64,000 nucleotides of DNA from NCBI GenBank assembly GCA_037179515.1, contig JAXCGZ010011658.1, forward strand, positions 1-64,000, in the 5' to 3' direction. Shown in pieces: positions 51,346 through 63,390 of the stretch (position 1 is the stretch's first letter; each line of letters begins with the position of its first letter). This DNA comes from Halocaridina rubra (Eukaryota > Arthropoda > Malacostraca > Decapoda > Atyidae). The position numbers and the translations under genes are program-made. The notes beneath the pieces are model-generated. The model did no database searches. It worked only from the letters and a program-made list of their open reading frames with translations, and was not told the origin of the DNA.

Positions 51346-53487
51346 CCTTATCTACATGTGCTCAAAATGTGATATATAATAAGTCGCTTTCTAATGATAT
51401 ACAGTACTTGTATTCACAAATACACTGTGAAACAGATACAAACAGAAACTATTTGTGTCTGTTGTTTTGTAGGTACAGTATATTGTATCAGAACGTGGCC
51501 ATAAGAAAAAAATTTCCAGCTGTTCCAAATTAAAATGACTTTGAAAGTTAAATCTGCTTTCAGCCATATATTTCTTCTGCCTTAAACCAAATATTCAGTA
51601 ATATCTAGAAATGGGGTCAAACACTGTAAGCACTAGCTGTAGGCATGAAGAAAATTTATCTACTTATTAAAGTAAAAGTGTCTGTTAGTGGGAAATAAAT
51701 CCTTATAGATGATAAAGTACCTCTGCAAAGAAAAAGTCATATGTGTCAATAGTATATTTTAAATGTAATTTACACTGAATAAAGTTATATGAGGATACTT
51801 CATTTGAAGTCTCATGTAAAAAAGCTCCATTGGTAATGAACTGTATTGATAGGAGAGCACAGTTGTAATAGTGTTACTTTCTTTTCATTACTGGTTGGTT
51901 TGCTGCTTGTGTCTTACCTTTGAGAGTTTTAGTTGAACTCTGCTGTTAACAAGAAGTATAGCATTAACATTAATACTGCTCCAAATGATGCATGTACAGA
52001 AAACTCTATTCCTGATTTGTACACTATACTTTCCAGTCCGTACATAATACAGATCTGAAACAGTGTTTTTGGGCTTAAAATTATATGCACTATGAATAGC
52101 TTATTGTATGTGCTCAAAATGTGATATATAATAAGTCGCTTTCTAATGATATACGTGTGTTCACAAATACACTGTGAAACAGATACAAACAGAAACTATT
52201 TGTATCTGTTGCTTTGTTATTTGTTTTGTAGGTACAGTATATTGTATCATAACGTGGCAGTTTGAAAAAAAATTCCAGTTATTCCAAATTAAAATAACTT
52301 TGAAAGTTAAAGCTGCTTTCAGCCTTATATTTCTTCTGCCTTAAATCAAAATTCAGTAATATCTAGAAATGGGGTCAAAAACTGTAAGCACTAGCTGTAG
52401 GCATGAAGAAAATTTATCTGCTTATTAAAGTAAGTGTCTGTTAGTGGGAAATAAATCCTTATAGATGGTAAAGTACCTCTGCAAAGAAAAAGTCATATGT
52501 GTCAGTAGTATATTTTAAATGTAATTTACGCTGAATAAAGTTATATGAGGATACTTCATTTGAAGTCTCATGTAAAAAAAGCTCCATTGGTAATGAACTA
52601 TATTGATAGGAGAGCACAGTTGTAATAGTGTTACTTTCTTTTCATTACTGGTTGGTTTGCTGCTTGTGTCTTACCTTTGAGAGTTTTAGTTGAACACTGC
52701 TGTGAACAAGAAGTATAATATTAACATTAATACTGCTCCAAATGATGCATGTACAGAAAATTCTATTCCTGATTTGTACACTATACTTTCCAGTCCGTAC
52801 ATAATACAGATCTGAAACAGTGTTTTTGGGCTTAAAATAATATGCACTATGAATAGCTTATTGTATTGATTATTGAATTCATTTGACATAAATAAAGCCT
52901 TATCTACATGTGCTCAACATGTGATATATAATAAGTCGCTTTCTAATGATATACTTGTGTTCACAAATACACTGTGAAACAGATACAAACAGAAACTATT
53001 CGTATCTGTTGCTTTTTTACTTGTTTTGTAGGTACAGTATATTGTATCATAACGTGGCAGTTTGAAAAAAAATTCCAGCTATTCCAAATTAAAATAACTT
53101 TGAAAGTTAAAGCTGCTTTCGGCCTTATATTTCTTCTGCCTTAAACCAAATATTCAGTAATATCTAGATATGGGGTCAAAAACTGTAAGCACTAGCTGTA
53201 GGCATGAAGAAAATTTGTCTACTTATTAAAGTAAAAGTGTCTGTTAGTGGGAAATAAATCCTTATAGATGATAAAGTACCTCTGCAAAGAAAAAGTCATA
53301 TGTGTCAATAGTATATTTTAAATGTAGTTTATGCTGAATAAAGTTATATGAGGATACTTCATTTGAAGTCTCATGTAAAAAAAAACTCCATTGGAGAGCA
53401 CAGTTGTAATAGTGTTACTTTCTTATCATTTCTGGTTGGTTTGCTGCTTGTGTCTTACCTTTGAGAGTTTTAGTTGAACACTGCTAA
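51346..53487. repeat. Three-copy direct repeat, unit ~0.75-0.8 kb
   Basis: TGTGCTCAAAATGTGATATA recurs at 51357, 52109 and (one change) 52909. All three copies share TTTCTTCTGCCTTAAA, AGCACTAGCTGTAGGC, GAGGATACTTCATTTGAAG and GGTTTGCTGCTTGTGTC. Copy 3 is shorter. The ORFs inside are not conserved as proteins. Tandem segmental duplication of non-coding DNA. Confidence 0.9.
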
Positions 53488-53774
53488 TAATAATTCTTTG
53501 CAGTATAATACACTGTACTCAGTAGACAGTAGATTCACAGTGCTGTTTGATCTCTATAGCTTCTTTCTATGTTAATTCTGGATGGAATTGCATTCTAAGG
53601 AATACAATACATCTACAAATAGTTATAACATTATACAGTTAAGATGAAGTGGGAAAATCTTGATCTCATCTTTATAAACTCTTTCTGCCTTTAGGACTGT
53701 GTATGTTACATGGAAAGGGTAAATTCAGTTTAACAATTTTTGTTTTATTGTAATTAAATGTTCCTTTTATTATT

Positions 53775-53925
53775 ACTTTCTCCATGTTCCCCTGTATGTC
53801 ATATATGTCGACCACTTAGGGCAAAGCGGAGGGACTGGAAATCCCCTCCTTTGTATTTTCTTCCTACAAAGAGTCAAGTATTTTGCTTTGACTCAACCAC
53901 CTACTTTGTAAGGGGAATTATGGCT
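53775..53925 (-). mobile_element. SINE-like repeat, family B
   Basis: CATGTTCCCCTGTATGTC, CGGAGGGACTGGAAATCC, TTTGACTCAACCACCTAC and AAGGGGAATTATGGC, in reverse orientation. Confidence 0.65.
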
Positions 53926-54337
53926 TATGTATATATATGGACTTATATAACATAATTCTTTTTTTTTTCTTTAAAGCTTTCCTTTTAATATAAGTTTTAT
54001 ATTTATTCACTGTCTATTTAATAAACTCTCCATTTTTCTCTGTATTATGCATTATACCTTCCTCAATAGCAAATGAAAAAAGATCTTTTAAGGCTTCCCA
54101 GACTCTAGGTCATATTTCCATGGGTAAAGAAGCGCAGAAACATTGCCCTTAGCATATAACACATTAATTAAACCTTTCTGAGTTCCATCGTAAAAAAAAA
54201 AAATACAACTTGCATGAAAATACGAGAAATAATATTAAAAACTTTATTTTACTTGACAAAGAGGTCATCTTCTTCTTCTTATCATTATATTATTATTATT
54301 ATTATTACTGATGGTAGTAAATAATAACAATAATACC

Positions 54338-54395
54338 GACCAGGAGACAGGGAGTTACGAGCGTAGGGCTCTTTTCTGTAAGCACAATTAGGAGA
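54338..54395 (+). mobile_element. CR1-like 3' end relic
   Basis: CAGGAGACAGGGAGTTACGA, GTAGGGCTCTTTTCTGTAA and GCACAATTAGG align with the 3' UTR end of the CR1 array in the opposite orientation (GGGCTCTTTCCCGTAAACAC, AATTAGG). About 60 bp, strongly diverged. Confidence 0.5.
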
Positions 54396-54714
54396 CCTTG
54401 TTATGATAAATTACCCTCACAACCCTAAGTAAAGTTGAATAACCCAATTAGGTGATTACAATGTCACTTTCCTATGCACAATTCAGGAAAATCCCATATG
54501 AGCTCAGCTGATCTGGATTCCCTTACTACACAGATAAGAAGAAGAACACGGAAGCTTTCTTTGCAGAAATACAGACAGTGAAAACGTTATCTTGAACTAT
54601 TCTTTATCGTCAGTTTCCTCGTGGCCTGAGCGAAGTCGTTATCTGCCCCAACGACAAGTTGTTGAGGTGAGTTTCAGGCAAAGAAAACGTTTATTGATGG
54701 AAATTGTTAAGATC

Positions 54715-54825
54715 ACTTGACGTCTTAGGGGTACTAGGCAGGCATCCACTGTTAATTCCCCAACTCCAACGTGTCTGTTTACCCCCACTCGAATGGGGAT
54801 CATTATTGACACATAATACGCATGG
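54715..54825 (+). mobile_element. SINE family A, partial
   Basis: CAGGCATCCACTGTTAATTC, CCCAACTCCAACGTGTCTG, CTCGAATGGGGATCATTATT and GACACATAATA. The head is missing. Confidence 0.6.
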
Positions 54826-55322
54826 AATTTTATAAAGATAACCACGGCTTTGGCTTTAAATAAGTTCATCCCCAGTCAAGAAACCGAGTTGATAATTGAA
54901 ATTACGAAAATTGTTCAGTCACACTCCCAGTTAATAAAATTTTTATGAAATATTATATTAGGTAGCTCAGGTTTGGTTAAGTTATATCAGATGAGCTCAT
55001 CTCAAGTTAAGGATGTTTAGTAAAAAGTCTTAAAACTCATTATAAATTTGTTAGGCTTGGTTAGGTTAGTGTGGTTAATTCCCTAATCAGTTAAAAAACG
55101 ATTCGAGTTTGATATAAGTGATACTTAGTTTTAGATATTTTTTTAACATGTTGTATTTCTATTTCACCCGTGGGGGGTGTAAAAAAAAATTTCACTTTTC
55201 CTTTTTTTTTTATATATATATATAAATTTTTGTCACCAATGTTACGTGAGTTTGGCGCACCTATTAATTACTTTAGCATCCCTCGTTTTCAAAGTGGCTA
55301 GTCTAATGCATATAAAAAATGG
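54826..55322. other. Intergenic stretch, nothing recognised
   Basis: No gene or transposon recognised. Confidence 0.4.
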
Positions 55323-55446
<124 letters not shown>

Positions 55447-55615
55447 AGCTGCTTAGTGATTACTTTCATTGTCTTGCTTACTATACAGTATATACTGTTT
55501 CTCCTTGTTCTGTAAATCATTTACCTCTGAAGATAAGTACTGTACTAAATAAAAAAAGTAATCGTAAGCAATAAGGTACACCACTGTTTCCTGTTTTTTC
55601 TCTGTAGTCAAAATA

Positions 55616-55616
<1 letters not shown>

Positions 55617-55706
<90 letters not shown>
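55617..55706. repeat. (TA)n microsatellite
   Basis: About 45 TA units; it ends four bases from the left arm of the foldback. Confidence 0.98.
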
Positions 55707-55709
<3 letters not shown>

Positions 55710-55710
55710 A

Positions 55711-55917
55711 GGAAGCCCATCATTAAAACAACACATAGAAAATAACATAATATTTCGGGTCCTAATTGGACCCCTTCTCAAGCACAAGTGAATGCATAAA
55801 GTAACATTGACAGAGGGAGTAAAAAACTTAATGCATTCACATGTGATTGAGAAAGGGTCCAGTTTGGACCTGAAATATTGCGTTATTTTCTATGTGTTGT
55901 TTCACTTATTGGCTTCC
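55711..55917. mobile_element. Foldback element with 87-bp arms
   Basis: Arms 55711-55797 and 55831-55917 are inverted copies with about 12 mismatches around a 33-bp spacer. Each arm contains AACACATAGAAAATAAC and a GGTCC-N5-GGACC palindrome. TA tracts lie on both sides. Confidence 0.85.
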
Positions 55918-55951
55918 TTACAATTTAGTGTTATATGCTAACTGTTTCTGC

Positions 55952-55956
<5 letters not shown>

Positions 55957-56036
<80 letters not shown>
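55957..56036. repeat. (TA)n microsatellite
   Basis: About 40 TA units. Confidence 0.98.
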
Positions 56037-56041
<5 letters not shown>

Positions 56042-56194
56042 AATTTTAACGTCATTCTGACTTACGCCGTTTCGCAGTTACGACAAAGGCCAAAAATTAA
56101 TTATTAATGAATTAATTATTTGACCTACCTGGCTGGTTCTGTAAACTCAAACCACGCCCCAAAATAATTTGTGAGAGCGGTGGAGGAATATACA

Positions 56195-56415
56195 GTTAGC
56201 AACACTGCTGTATTCATATTTATCAAGTTAATGGCATTATTTATTTATTTGTTTATATATTTGATTATATTGAAGGATTATATTGTATTTAAAAAAAAAC
56301 AAACACATAGCTGTAAATTCAAAATACACACGAATACAAAGCTAGCAAACACAGCTGCATTCGTATTTATAAAGTTAATGGCTTTATTTATTTATTTGTT
56401 TATATACAGTATTTG
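56195..56415. repeat. Minisatellite, left part
   Basis: Copies of an AT-rich unit with AGCAAACACAGCTG, TTTATCAAGTTAATGGC and ATTATATTGAA. It is cut at 56415 by the LINE insertion and continues at 59505. Confidence 0.8.
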
Positions 56416-59400
56416 AAAGGGGCAAGCCAGCCTCAACTTGGTTACGGTCCCAAGCCCGGGTAAATGGGGAGGGTTGGCAACAGGAATGGCATCCGGCCAT
56501 AAAATTTTTGCCAAAACCAAAATATGGCCAGTACAGATAACGAGAATAGTCACCATACTAGGGCGTTCCCCTTAGGCAACGCGTTGGTGCTTCGCCTGAC
56601 CCCTCCGGAAAGACAGCAAGGGCTACCCAGTCATGGGTGGGCTGGGTTAAAGAGGCAAGCTCGAGGGAGAGTGTCAGATGAGGTGCTGCGGGTGGGCACT
56701 CTTAATGTGGGGACAATGACTGGGAAGGGGCGAGAATTGGTGGACCTGATGGAGAGGAGGAGAATTGGAGTGCTGTGTGTGCAGGAGACCAGGTGGAAAG
56801 GAAATAAAGCGAGGGAACTGGGTGAGGGTTACAAATTGTTCAACAGTGGAGCAAATGAGGAAGGGAGGAATGGTGTAGGAATAATATTATCCAAAGACCT
56901 GAAGGAAAGCTTACTTGGTGTGAATAGAAAGAGTGACAGAATTATGAGTTTAAAGCTGGGTTTGGGAGAACGGTAGTCAATGTGGTATGTGTCTATGCCC
57001 CACAAACTGGTTGTACAGCGGAGGAGAAGGATGTATTTTGGGAGGAGATGGACCAGGAGCTTAGAACAATTCCTATAAGGGAGAAGGTAATTTTGGGAGG
57101 AGATCTAAATGGCCACTTGGGAATTGGGAGGGCTGGGATAGGTAGAGTTCTTGGGGGCTGGGGGTGGGAGAGAGAAATGAGGGGGGAGAGAGAGTGATTG
57201 ATTTTGCAGTGGCATTTGATCTGGCATTGGTCAACACATTCTTTGAGAAAAAGGAAAACAGATTGATTACATACAGTAGTGGTGGGAGGGAGAGCCAGAT
57301 AGATTTATTGTTGTGTAGGAGAGACCATCTGAAGAAGATTAGCAACTGTAAAGTAATAAATGGGGAGAGTGTGGCAGTGCAACATAGGATAGTAGTAACT
57401 GATTGCAGGCTCAGGAAATGTAGGAAAAGTAAGAAGCCGAGGATGGACCCAAAGATAAAGTGGTGGAGATTGAAAGATGCAGAGCTGAGAGCTATGTTTA
57501 AGGGAAGAGTGTTGGAAGCGATAATATTGCATGAGGATGTACAAGAATGGTGGACAGAGAATAGTAAGGTGATTTTGAGGGTTGGTGAGGAGGTACTTGG
57601 AAAGTCATCAGGAAGGAACCCCCAAATGATAAAGAGTCATGTTGGTGGAATGAGGAATTGCAAGAATGGGTGAAGAACAAGAAAGAAGCTAAGAACAAGG
57701 CAAATTTATCAGGCCTGGAGCAGGATAAAGAAGAGTACAAGCTGGCAAAGAAGGAGGCAAGGAGAGCAGTAGCAAAAGCAAAGGCAGAGAAATAGAATGA
57801 AGTCTATGAAGAGCTGGAAACACCAGAAGGAGAGAAGAAAATATGGGGAATTGCCAAGGCTCGAGACGCTGCAACCAAGGACTTGACCCAAGTAAGACAA
57901 ATAAAGGATAACCATGGAGTAGTTCTAGCAGAAGAGGATGAAATAAAAAGCAGATGGGAAACTTATTTTGAAGGATTACTAAATGAAGAGAACCCAAGAG
58001 CAGTATTTGAAGATGGACTTCCAAATGAAGCAGTTACAACAACAGTGGCTAGAAGAGAGGTAGTGCAGGCAGTAAGGAAAATGAAAAATGGAAAGGCAGC
58101 AGGACATGATAAGATGCCAGTGGAGGTATGGAAGAGTCTTGGAGAGGAAGGCATAGATATCTTTTGGGACTTAATGCAAAAGATCTTCAGTCAGGAAAAG
58201 ATGCCAGAGGAGTGGAGAGGAAACCTAATCATCCCAATCTATAAAGGGAAGGGAGACATTCAGGAGTGTGGAAACTATAGAGGTATAAAGTTGTTAAGTC
58301 ATACTATGAAGATATGGGAGAAGATCATAGAGAGGAGACTCGGAGAGGTAACGACAATTGGAGATGAACAGTTTGGCTTCATGCCTGGAAGAGGGACAGT
58401 GGATGCCATATTTGCCTTAAGACAAATGATGGAAAAGCATCGGGAGAAACAGAAAGGACTGCATATGGTCTTTATTGACCTGGAAAAGGCATATGATCGA
58501 GTACCACGTCAAGAGGTGTATTAGAGAAAAGGGAGTTCCCGAGAAATATGTAAGAATCATTCAAAATATGTATGAGAGGGCAGAGGCAAATGTTAAGAGA
58601 AGTAGGGGCTTGACGAAAAGTCTCTCAGTAAATGTTGATCTGCATCAAGGATCTGCTTTGAGTCCATATCTATTTGATCTGGTCTTGGATGTAGTAACAC
58701 AGGGTATTAGAGATCAGTCTCCATGGTGTATGCTCTTTGCAGATGACATTGTACTGTGTAGCAACAGACGAGAGGTAGTGGAGAAGAGTGATGGAGGATA
58801 GAGGACTGAAAATCAGCAGGAAGAAGACAGAGTATTTGAGGTTGAGAGATGATGAGGATGGGGAGGTCAATTTGCAGGGGGAGGTGTTGAAAAGAGTGGA
58901 AAAGTTCAAGTATTTGGGATCAACAGTAGCAGAGAATGGTGACCTAGAGTCAGAAATAACCCACAGAATACAAGCGGGATGGAAGAACTGGAAAAAAGTG
59001 TCTGGGGTGCTGTGCGACAGGAGAATAGAGATTAAGTCGAGGGGTTAAAGTGCATAAGACAGTTGTGAGACCTGCGATGATGTATGGAGCAGAGACATGG
59101 GCAATAAAGAAGACACCAGAGAAAAAACTGTATGTGGCAGAGATGAGGATGTTGAGATGGATGTGTGGGGTGACAAGAAGCGATAAGATCAGAAACGAAG
59201 TAATTAAAGGTACCTCAAAAGTTAGAGAAATATCAGATAAGATACAAGAAAGTAGACTAAGATGGTATGGTCATGTCGTTAGGAGGGATGAACAGTATGT
59301 TGTGAGGAGGGTGATGGAAATGGATATACAGGGTAGGAGAAGGAGGGGGAAACCAAAGCGTAGGTGGATGGATTGCATCTCAATGACTACCTGAGGTCAA

Positions 59401-59504
59401 AAGGTTTGTTGGGTGATGAGGTATGGGACAGAAGCAAATGGAGAACACTGGCCAGAAACATCGATCCCACATAAAAGTGGGAAAAGATGTAGACGAAGAA
59501 GAAG
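56416..59504 (+). mobile_element. RTE-like LINE, nearly full length
   Basis: Flanked by exact 14-bp duplications ATATACAGTATTTG (56402-56415 and 59505-59518). It contains endonuclease and RT in order and ends in a short (GAA)n-like tail. RTE-type elements have this compact 3-kb layout and a simple-repeat tail. Confidence 0.88.
56524..59391 (+). pseudogene. RTE-like endonuclease-reverse transcriptase, frameshifted
   Basis: The first frame reads LRVGTLNVGTMTGKGRELVD and VQETRWKGNKAREL (endonuclease). A frameshift near 56970 leads to VCVYAPQTGC and ILGGDLNGHLG, another near 57190 to VIDFAVAFDLALVNTFF and SQIDLLLCRR. Later breaks lie near 57670 and 58500. The RT shows KNGKAAGHDKMPVEVWK, NYRGIKLLSHTMKIWEK, FGFMPGRGT, motif A FIDLEKAYDRVPR, LHQGSALSPYLFDL and motif C LFADDIVLCS. 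The C-terminus reads YGAETWAIKK and RLRWYGHVVRRD, then a basic segment. Functional motifs are present, but several frameshifts and stops make it inactive. Confidence 0.87.
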
Positions 59505-60230
59505 ATATACAGTATTTGGCTATACAGTATTGAAGGATTATATTGAATTTAAAGGAAACATACTGTAGCTCTAGATACGATATTATTCGAAATACACGCA
59601 ATTGCAAAGCTAGCAAACACAGCTGTATTCGTATTTATCAAGTTAATGGCTTTATTTTTTTATTTTTTTAAATACATTACAGTATTTGGTTTTATTGAAG
59701 AATTTTATTGAATTTAAAAAAAACTTAACATATAGCTGTAAATGCAGTTTTATTCGAAATACACATGAATACAAAGCTAGCAAATACAGCGGTATTAATA
59801 TTTATCAAGTTAATGTCTTTATATATTCAATTGGTTATACAGTATTGAAGGATTATATTGAATTAAAAAAAAAGCTCTAAATACGATTTTATTCGAAATA
59901 CACACAAATGCAAAGGTTGCAAACACAGCTGTATTCATATTTATCAAGTTAATGGCTTTATTTATTTATTTATTTATATACAGTATTTGGTTATATTGAA
60001 GAATTATATTCAATTAAAAAAAATACAAAACACATAGCTGTAAATAAGATTTAATTCAAAATACACATGAATACAAAGCTAGTAAACACAGCTGTACTGT
60101 ATTCGTATTTATCAAGTTAATGGCTTTATTTGTTTATTAGTTTATATATTTGGTTATATTGAAGAATTGTATTGAATTAAAAAAAAATACCAAACACATA
60201 GCTGTAAATACTTTTATTTGAAATAGTTTG
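59505..60230. repeat. Minisatellite, right part
   Basis: Four to five units of about 140-170 bp, with AGCAAACACAGCTGTATT, ATTTATCAAGTTAATGGC, TTGAAGAATTATATT and CACATAGCTGTAAAT. Unit length varies through A-run and TTTA-run changes. Confidence 0.85.
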
Positions 60231-60370
60231 TTGAGTATAGTGTAAGAATCAGGCATCATGCAGCATTAGAAGAGGGAGAAGAACCACTCTCAGTTTATTC
60301 CGGCCCACCATATTGTGTCTAGTGCTTTCGTCTGCTCACTCATTGTGTTCGCTCATTATTGACTTTACTA

Positions 60371-60549
60371 TGCCTCCCAAGCGTGTTAGTGATAGTTCTG
60401 ATGGCAGTAAGAAAAGAAAAGCCATCACCATGGAAATTAAAATTGAAGTGATAAACCGTGCTGAAAAGGGAGAATCTTCTACGAACATTGGCCGCAATCT
60501 CGGATTAGCCCGCACGACCATGGCCACGATCATCAAACCACATGAGTAA
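60371..60549 (+). pseudogene. Tigger/CENP-B-like transposase N-terminus, truncated
   Basis: MPPKRVSDSSDGSKKRKAIT, then KIEVINRAEKGESSTNIGRN and LARTTMATIIK, a CENP-B-type helix-turn-helix DNA-binding start. It stops after 59 residues (KPHE and a stop) where a full transposase would have about 500. AAACCACATGAGTAAAAGTA recurs about 190 bp downstream, indicating a local duplication at the break. Confidence 0.75.
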
Positions 60550-61144
60550 AAGTAAGCAATACAGTACCCACAGTTTTGTATCATATTATGTTTATAAGTG
60601 TAGTTTTATTATACAGTATCTGACATTGAGAACTTATAGCACAGTACATTTTTTTATAGATTATGTACTGAATGTTCTTTTGCCTCTCTAGCTTCCTCCT
60701 AATAAGCCTGTCTCTCCCTCCCTATGCAAGCAAACCACATGAGTAAAAGTAAACAACATAGTACTTACATTTTTGTATTTCGTGTATTGTAGTGTAATAC
60801 AGTATTTTTATGTTTACCATGAGAACTTTATTTCTATAGATTAATGTTAATTTAAAAGGTAAGCAATACTATTAAGTTTAGTTTTAGTATTATTTATCAT
60901 AGAGATCACATATTATTTGACAATGTTTTAAATGGTTTGTTTTTAACATAGGCTGATTGTTCTAGGTTTGAATTTAGGCGTTTTCCACTTACGTCAAAAT
61001 CCGCTTTTAAGTTAGCTGTCAGGAACAGAACCCTGACGTTAAACAAGGACTCTCTTTATGTTTATATACACACAGTCTCCATTAAAATTATTTATAATTT
61101 TTTCTCCCATAATAATATCTATTGCTTATTTCCTTTTTCTACAG

Positions 61145-61189
61145 ATTTTCAACATTCAAAGATACAGTTAGAGTCAGAAAACAAATAAA
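61145..61189 (+). other. MRPL20: MRPL20 probable 5' UTR part of exon
   Basis: CCTTTTTCTACAG is a good splice acceptor, so the sequence 61145-61189 is likely 5' UTR of the exon carrying the start codon. The upstream untranslated exon was not found. Confidence 0.5.
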
Positions 61190-61667
<478 letters not shown>

Positions 61668-62922
61668 GTAAGTGTTATATGTATTGACCAGTTGTTTTAT
61701 TTGTGTGTGAATATAGATTGTGCAGAGTAAAGTATTCATATAAATTCTGTGTTTACTAAAGCACTCTAACATCACCTAGTAACAGAATATAAACAAATGC
61801 AAATGATCCCAAGTGCATCACACCACTGTGGGGTAATAACATGAAAAGTGTTTGTTGAATATTTGAGGGGACAGGATCTCTTAGTCAGAAGAGCCTCTAT
61901 AAGTGCGGCTGTCAAGCTGCAGAATTATAAACTGCCATTGAAGTGAAGTTTATTTGTTTCTAATCTCAATATTATGAAATTTATTTTAGGAAAACTAAAG
62001 TTTATAAAATACTAATACACCAGTTGTCTGTTTGCATTGTCTGCATATAATTTAGAGGCTACATACACTTTGAAAGGGTAATTGTATATAGGAATAGCCA
62101 CTCTTTAATCACAGTGTTACTTAGTAAATTTGAAATGCTTGCTTTAGAAATATATAAGTTGCTTTTGACTGTGAAGTTTAAGAGAGGGGAAAGTGTTATT
62201 ATAAAATAAATACTTGGATATGAGTGATATAATAGATAGTTTTGATGTCTTAAGCATTTCTGTGACATGTTATTGGTAGTAAAAGATTGCTATATTGAGA
62301 AAAATTTGTAGATAAACTTTCTAAAACAATTTGTTACACATTATTAAAAAGACCGGTTAGCATTTTATACAGTATTGTATCTGCTTATGCAGATGTAGAG
62401 AATGGAGGAAATGCTGGTAGGAGAGTAAATGATATTCATGAGGATAGTTAGGCTTGTATAAGAGGTCACGAAAAGAGTAAGGAGGTCATCTTAAAGCAAG
62501 GAGATGGCATTTTTTATTGACCATGTCATCTAAATATGGATGTTTTGATGTGAATGTGTTGGCTAGAGGTGTCATGCTAGATATTACGGTACTTGGTAGC
62601 GCTTTACCACAAAGTGCCATTCACTCCAGATTAGACATATGTGTGTGATTTTTGGTACTGTGCAGTAAGTTGCATTTCTTATATCATAAGAATCCTGCCA
62701 GCTGAAGGATTCATAGGATGCTTTGTTATTATGGTCACTTTTGTTGTAGACACATAATACAGTCTTCATTAACATCATAATGTGTGCGGTTATTCTCAAA
62801 TGGACACTGACCTTATGGACTATAATTAACGTAATGTCCTGTCATTTAAATCATTGAGGCCATTGAGTTAGTATGATTTCTCAATAAATAATAATGACAG
62901 TTTCTGACTTCAGTTGTTATAT
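61668..62922. other. MRPL20 intron, nothing recognised
   Basis: No further MRPL20 exon and no clear transposon found. Confidence 0.45.
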
Positions 62923-63222
62923 AGAGGCTCCCAAACTTACAAACAACCGAGTTACGAACATTCACAGATATGAACAAAAACCTAACCATTATCTACCCAT
63001 GTATTTATATATGTATTAGTATATTGTACTGTATTATTACATTATTATTACTGTATTCAAATTCATTGATATTTCATACTTTGTTTTATGTAGTAGTTAA
63101 GTGTGTTTAGCCTTAGTACTGTACAGCACTTTATTTTCGCCTAAATACAATTTACATACAATTCTATTTACGAACAGAGTTCTGGAACCTAACTTGTTCC
63201 TAAGTTGGGGAGTGTCTGTGTA
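62923..63222. mobile_element. MITE, family M
   Basis: Left end AGAGGCTCCCAAACTTACAA, then ACAACCGAGTTACGAAC; right end CTAAGTTGGGGAGTGTCTG. About 300 bp, close to the copy in EOGT intron 7. Confidence 0.75.
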
Positions 63223-63229
63223 TATGAGA

Positions 63230-63390
63230 ACCTCCCAGATCAGTGGTAGAATGCACGAGTTGGGAAGCAAATAATGCAGTTGTGATCCAAACTGCGGGTC
63301 ATTAGGAAGGGCATATAGCTTCAGTCCCACAGCTCCAGTATGTCTGTGTTCACCCCCATATGAGTGGGGACTAATTGTGACATAAAAAGA
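63230..63390 (+). mobile_element. tRNA-derived SINE, family A
   Basis: Forward copy directly after the MITE: GATCAGTGGTAGAATGCACG head, GTCATTAGGAAGGGC, CCCACAGCTCCAGTATG and GAGTGGGGACTAATTGTGAC tail. The B box is degenerate. Confidence 0.65.

Larger units (their letters stand above)
56045..61055 (+). mobile_element. Tigger/CENP-B-like transposon remnant, interrupted
   Basis: The left part has ACGTCATTCTGACTTACGCC and AGTTACGACAAAGGCC; the right part has CACTTACGTCAAAATCCGC and CCCTGACGTTAAACAAGGAC. These are ITR-like in inverse orientation. A transposase start lies at 60371. A minisatellite and an RTE-like LINE sit inside. The exact ends and target duplication are not resolved. Confidence 0.5.

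Noticed and set aside
51204..51533. 109-codon ORF in the 51-kb region
   Set aside because: No recognisable domain; part of it overlaps the direct repeat, where the other copies do not keep the frame.
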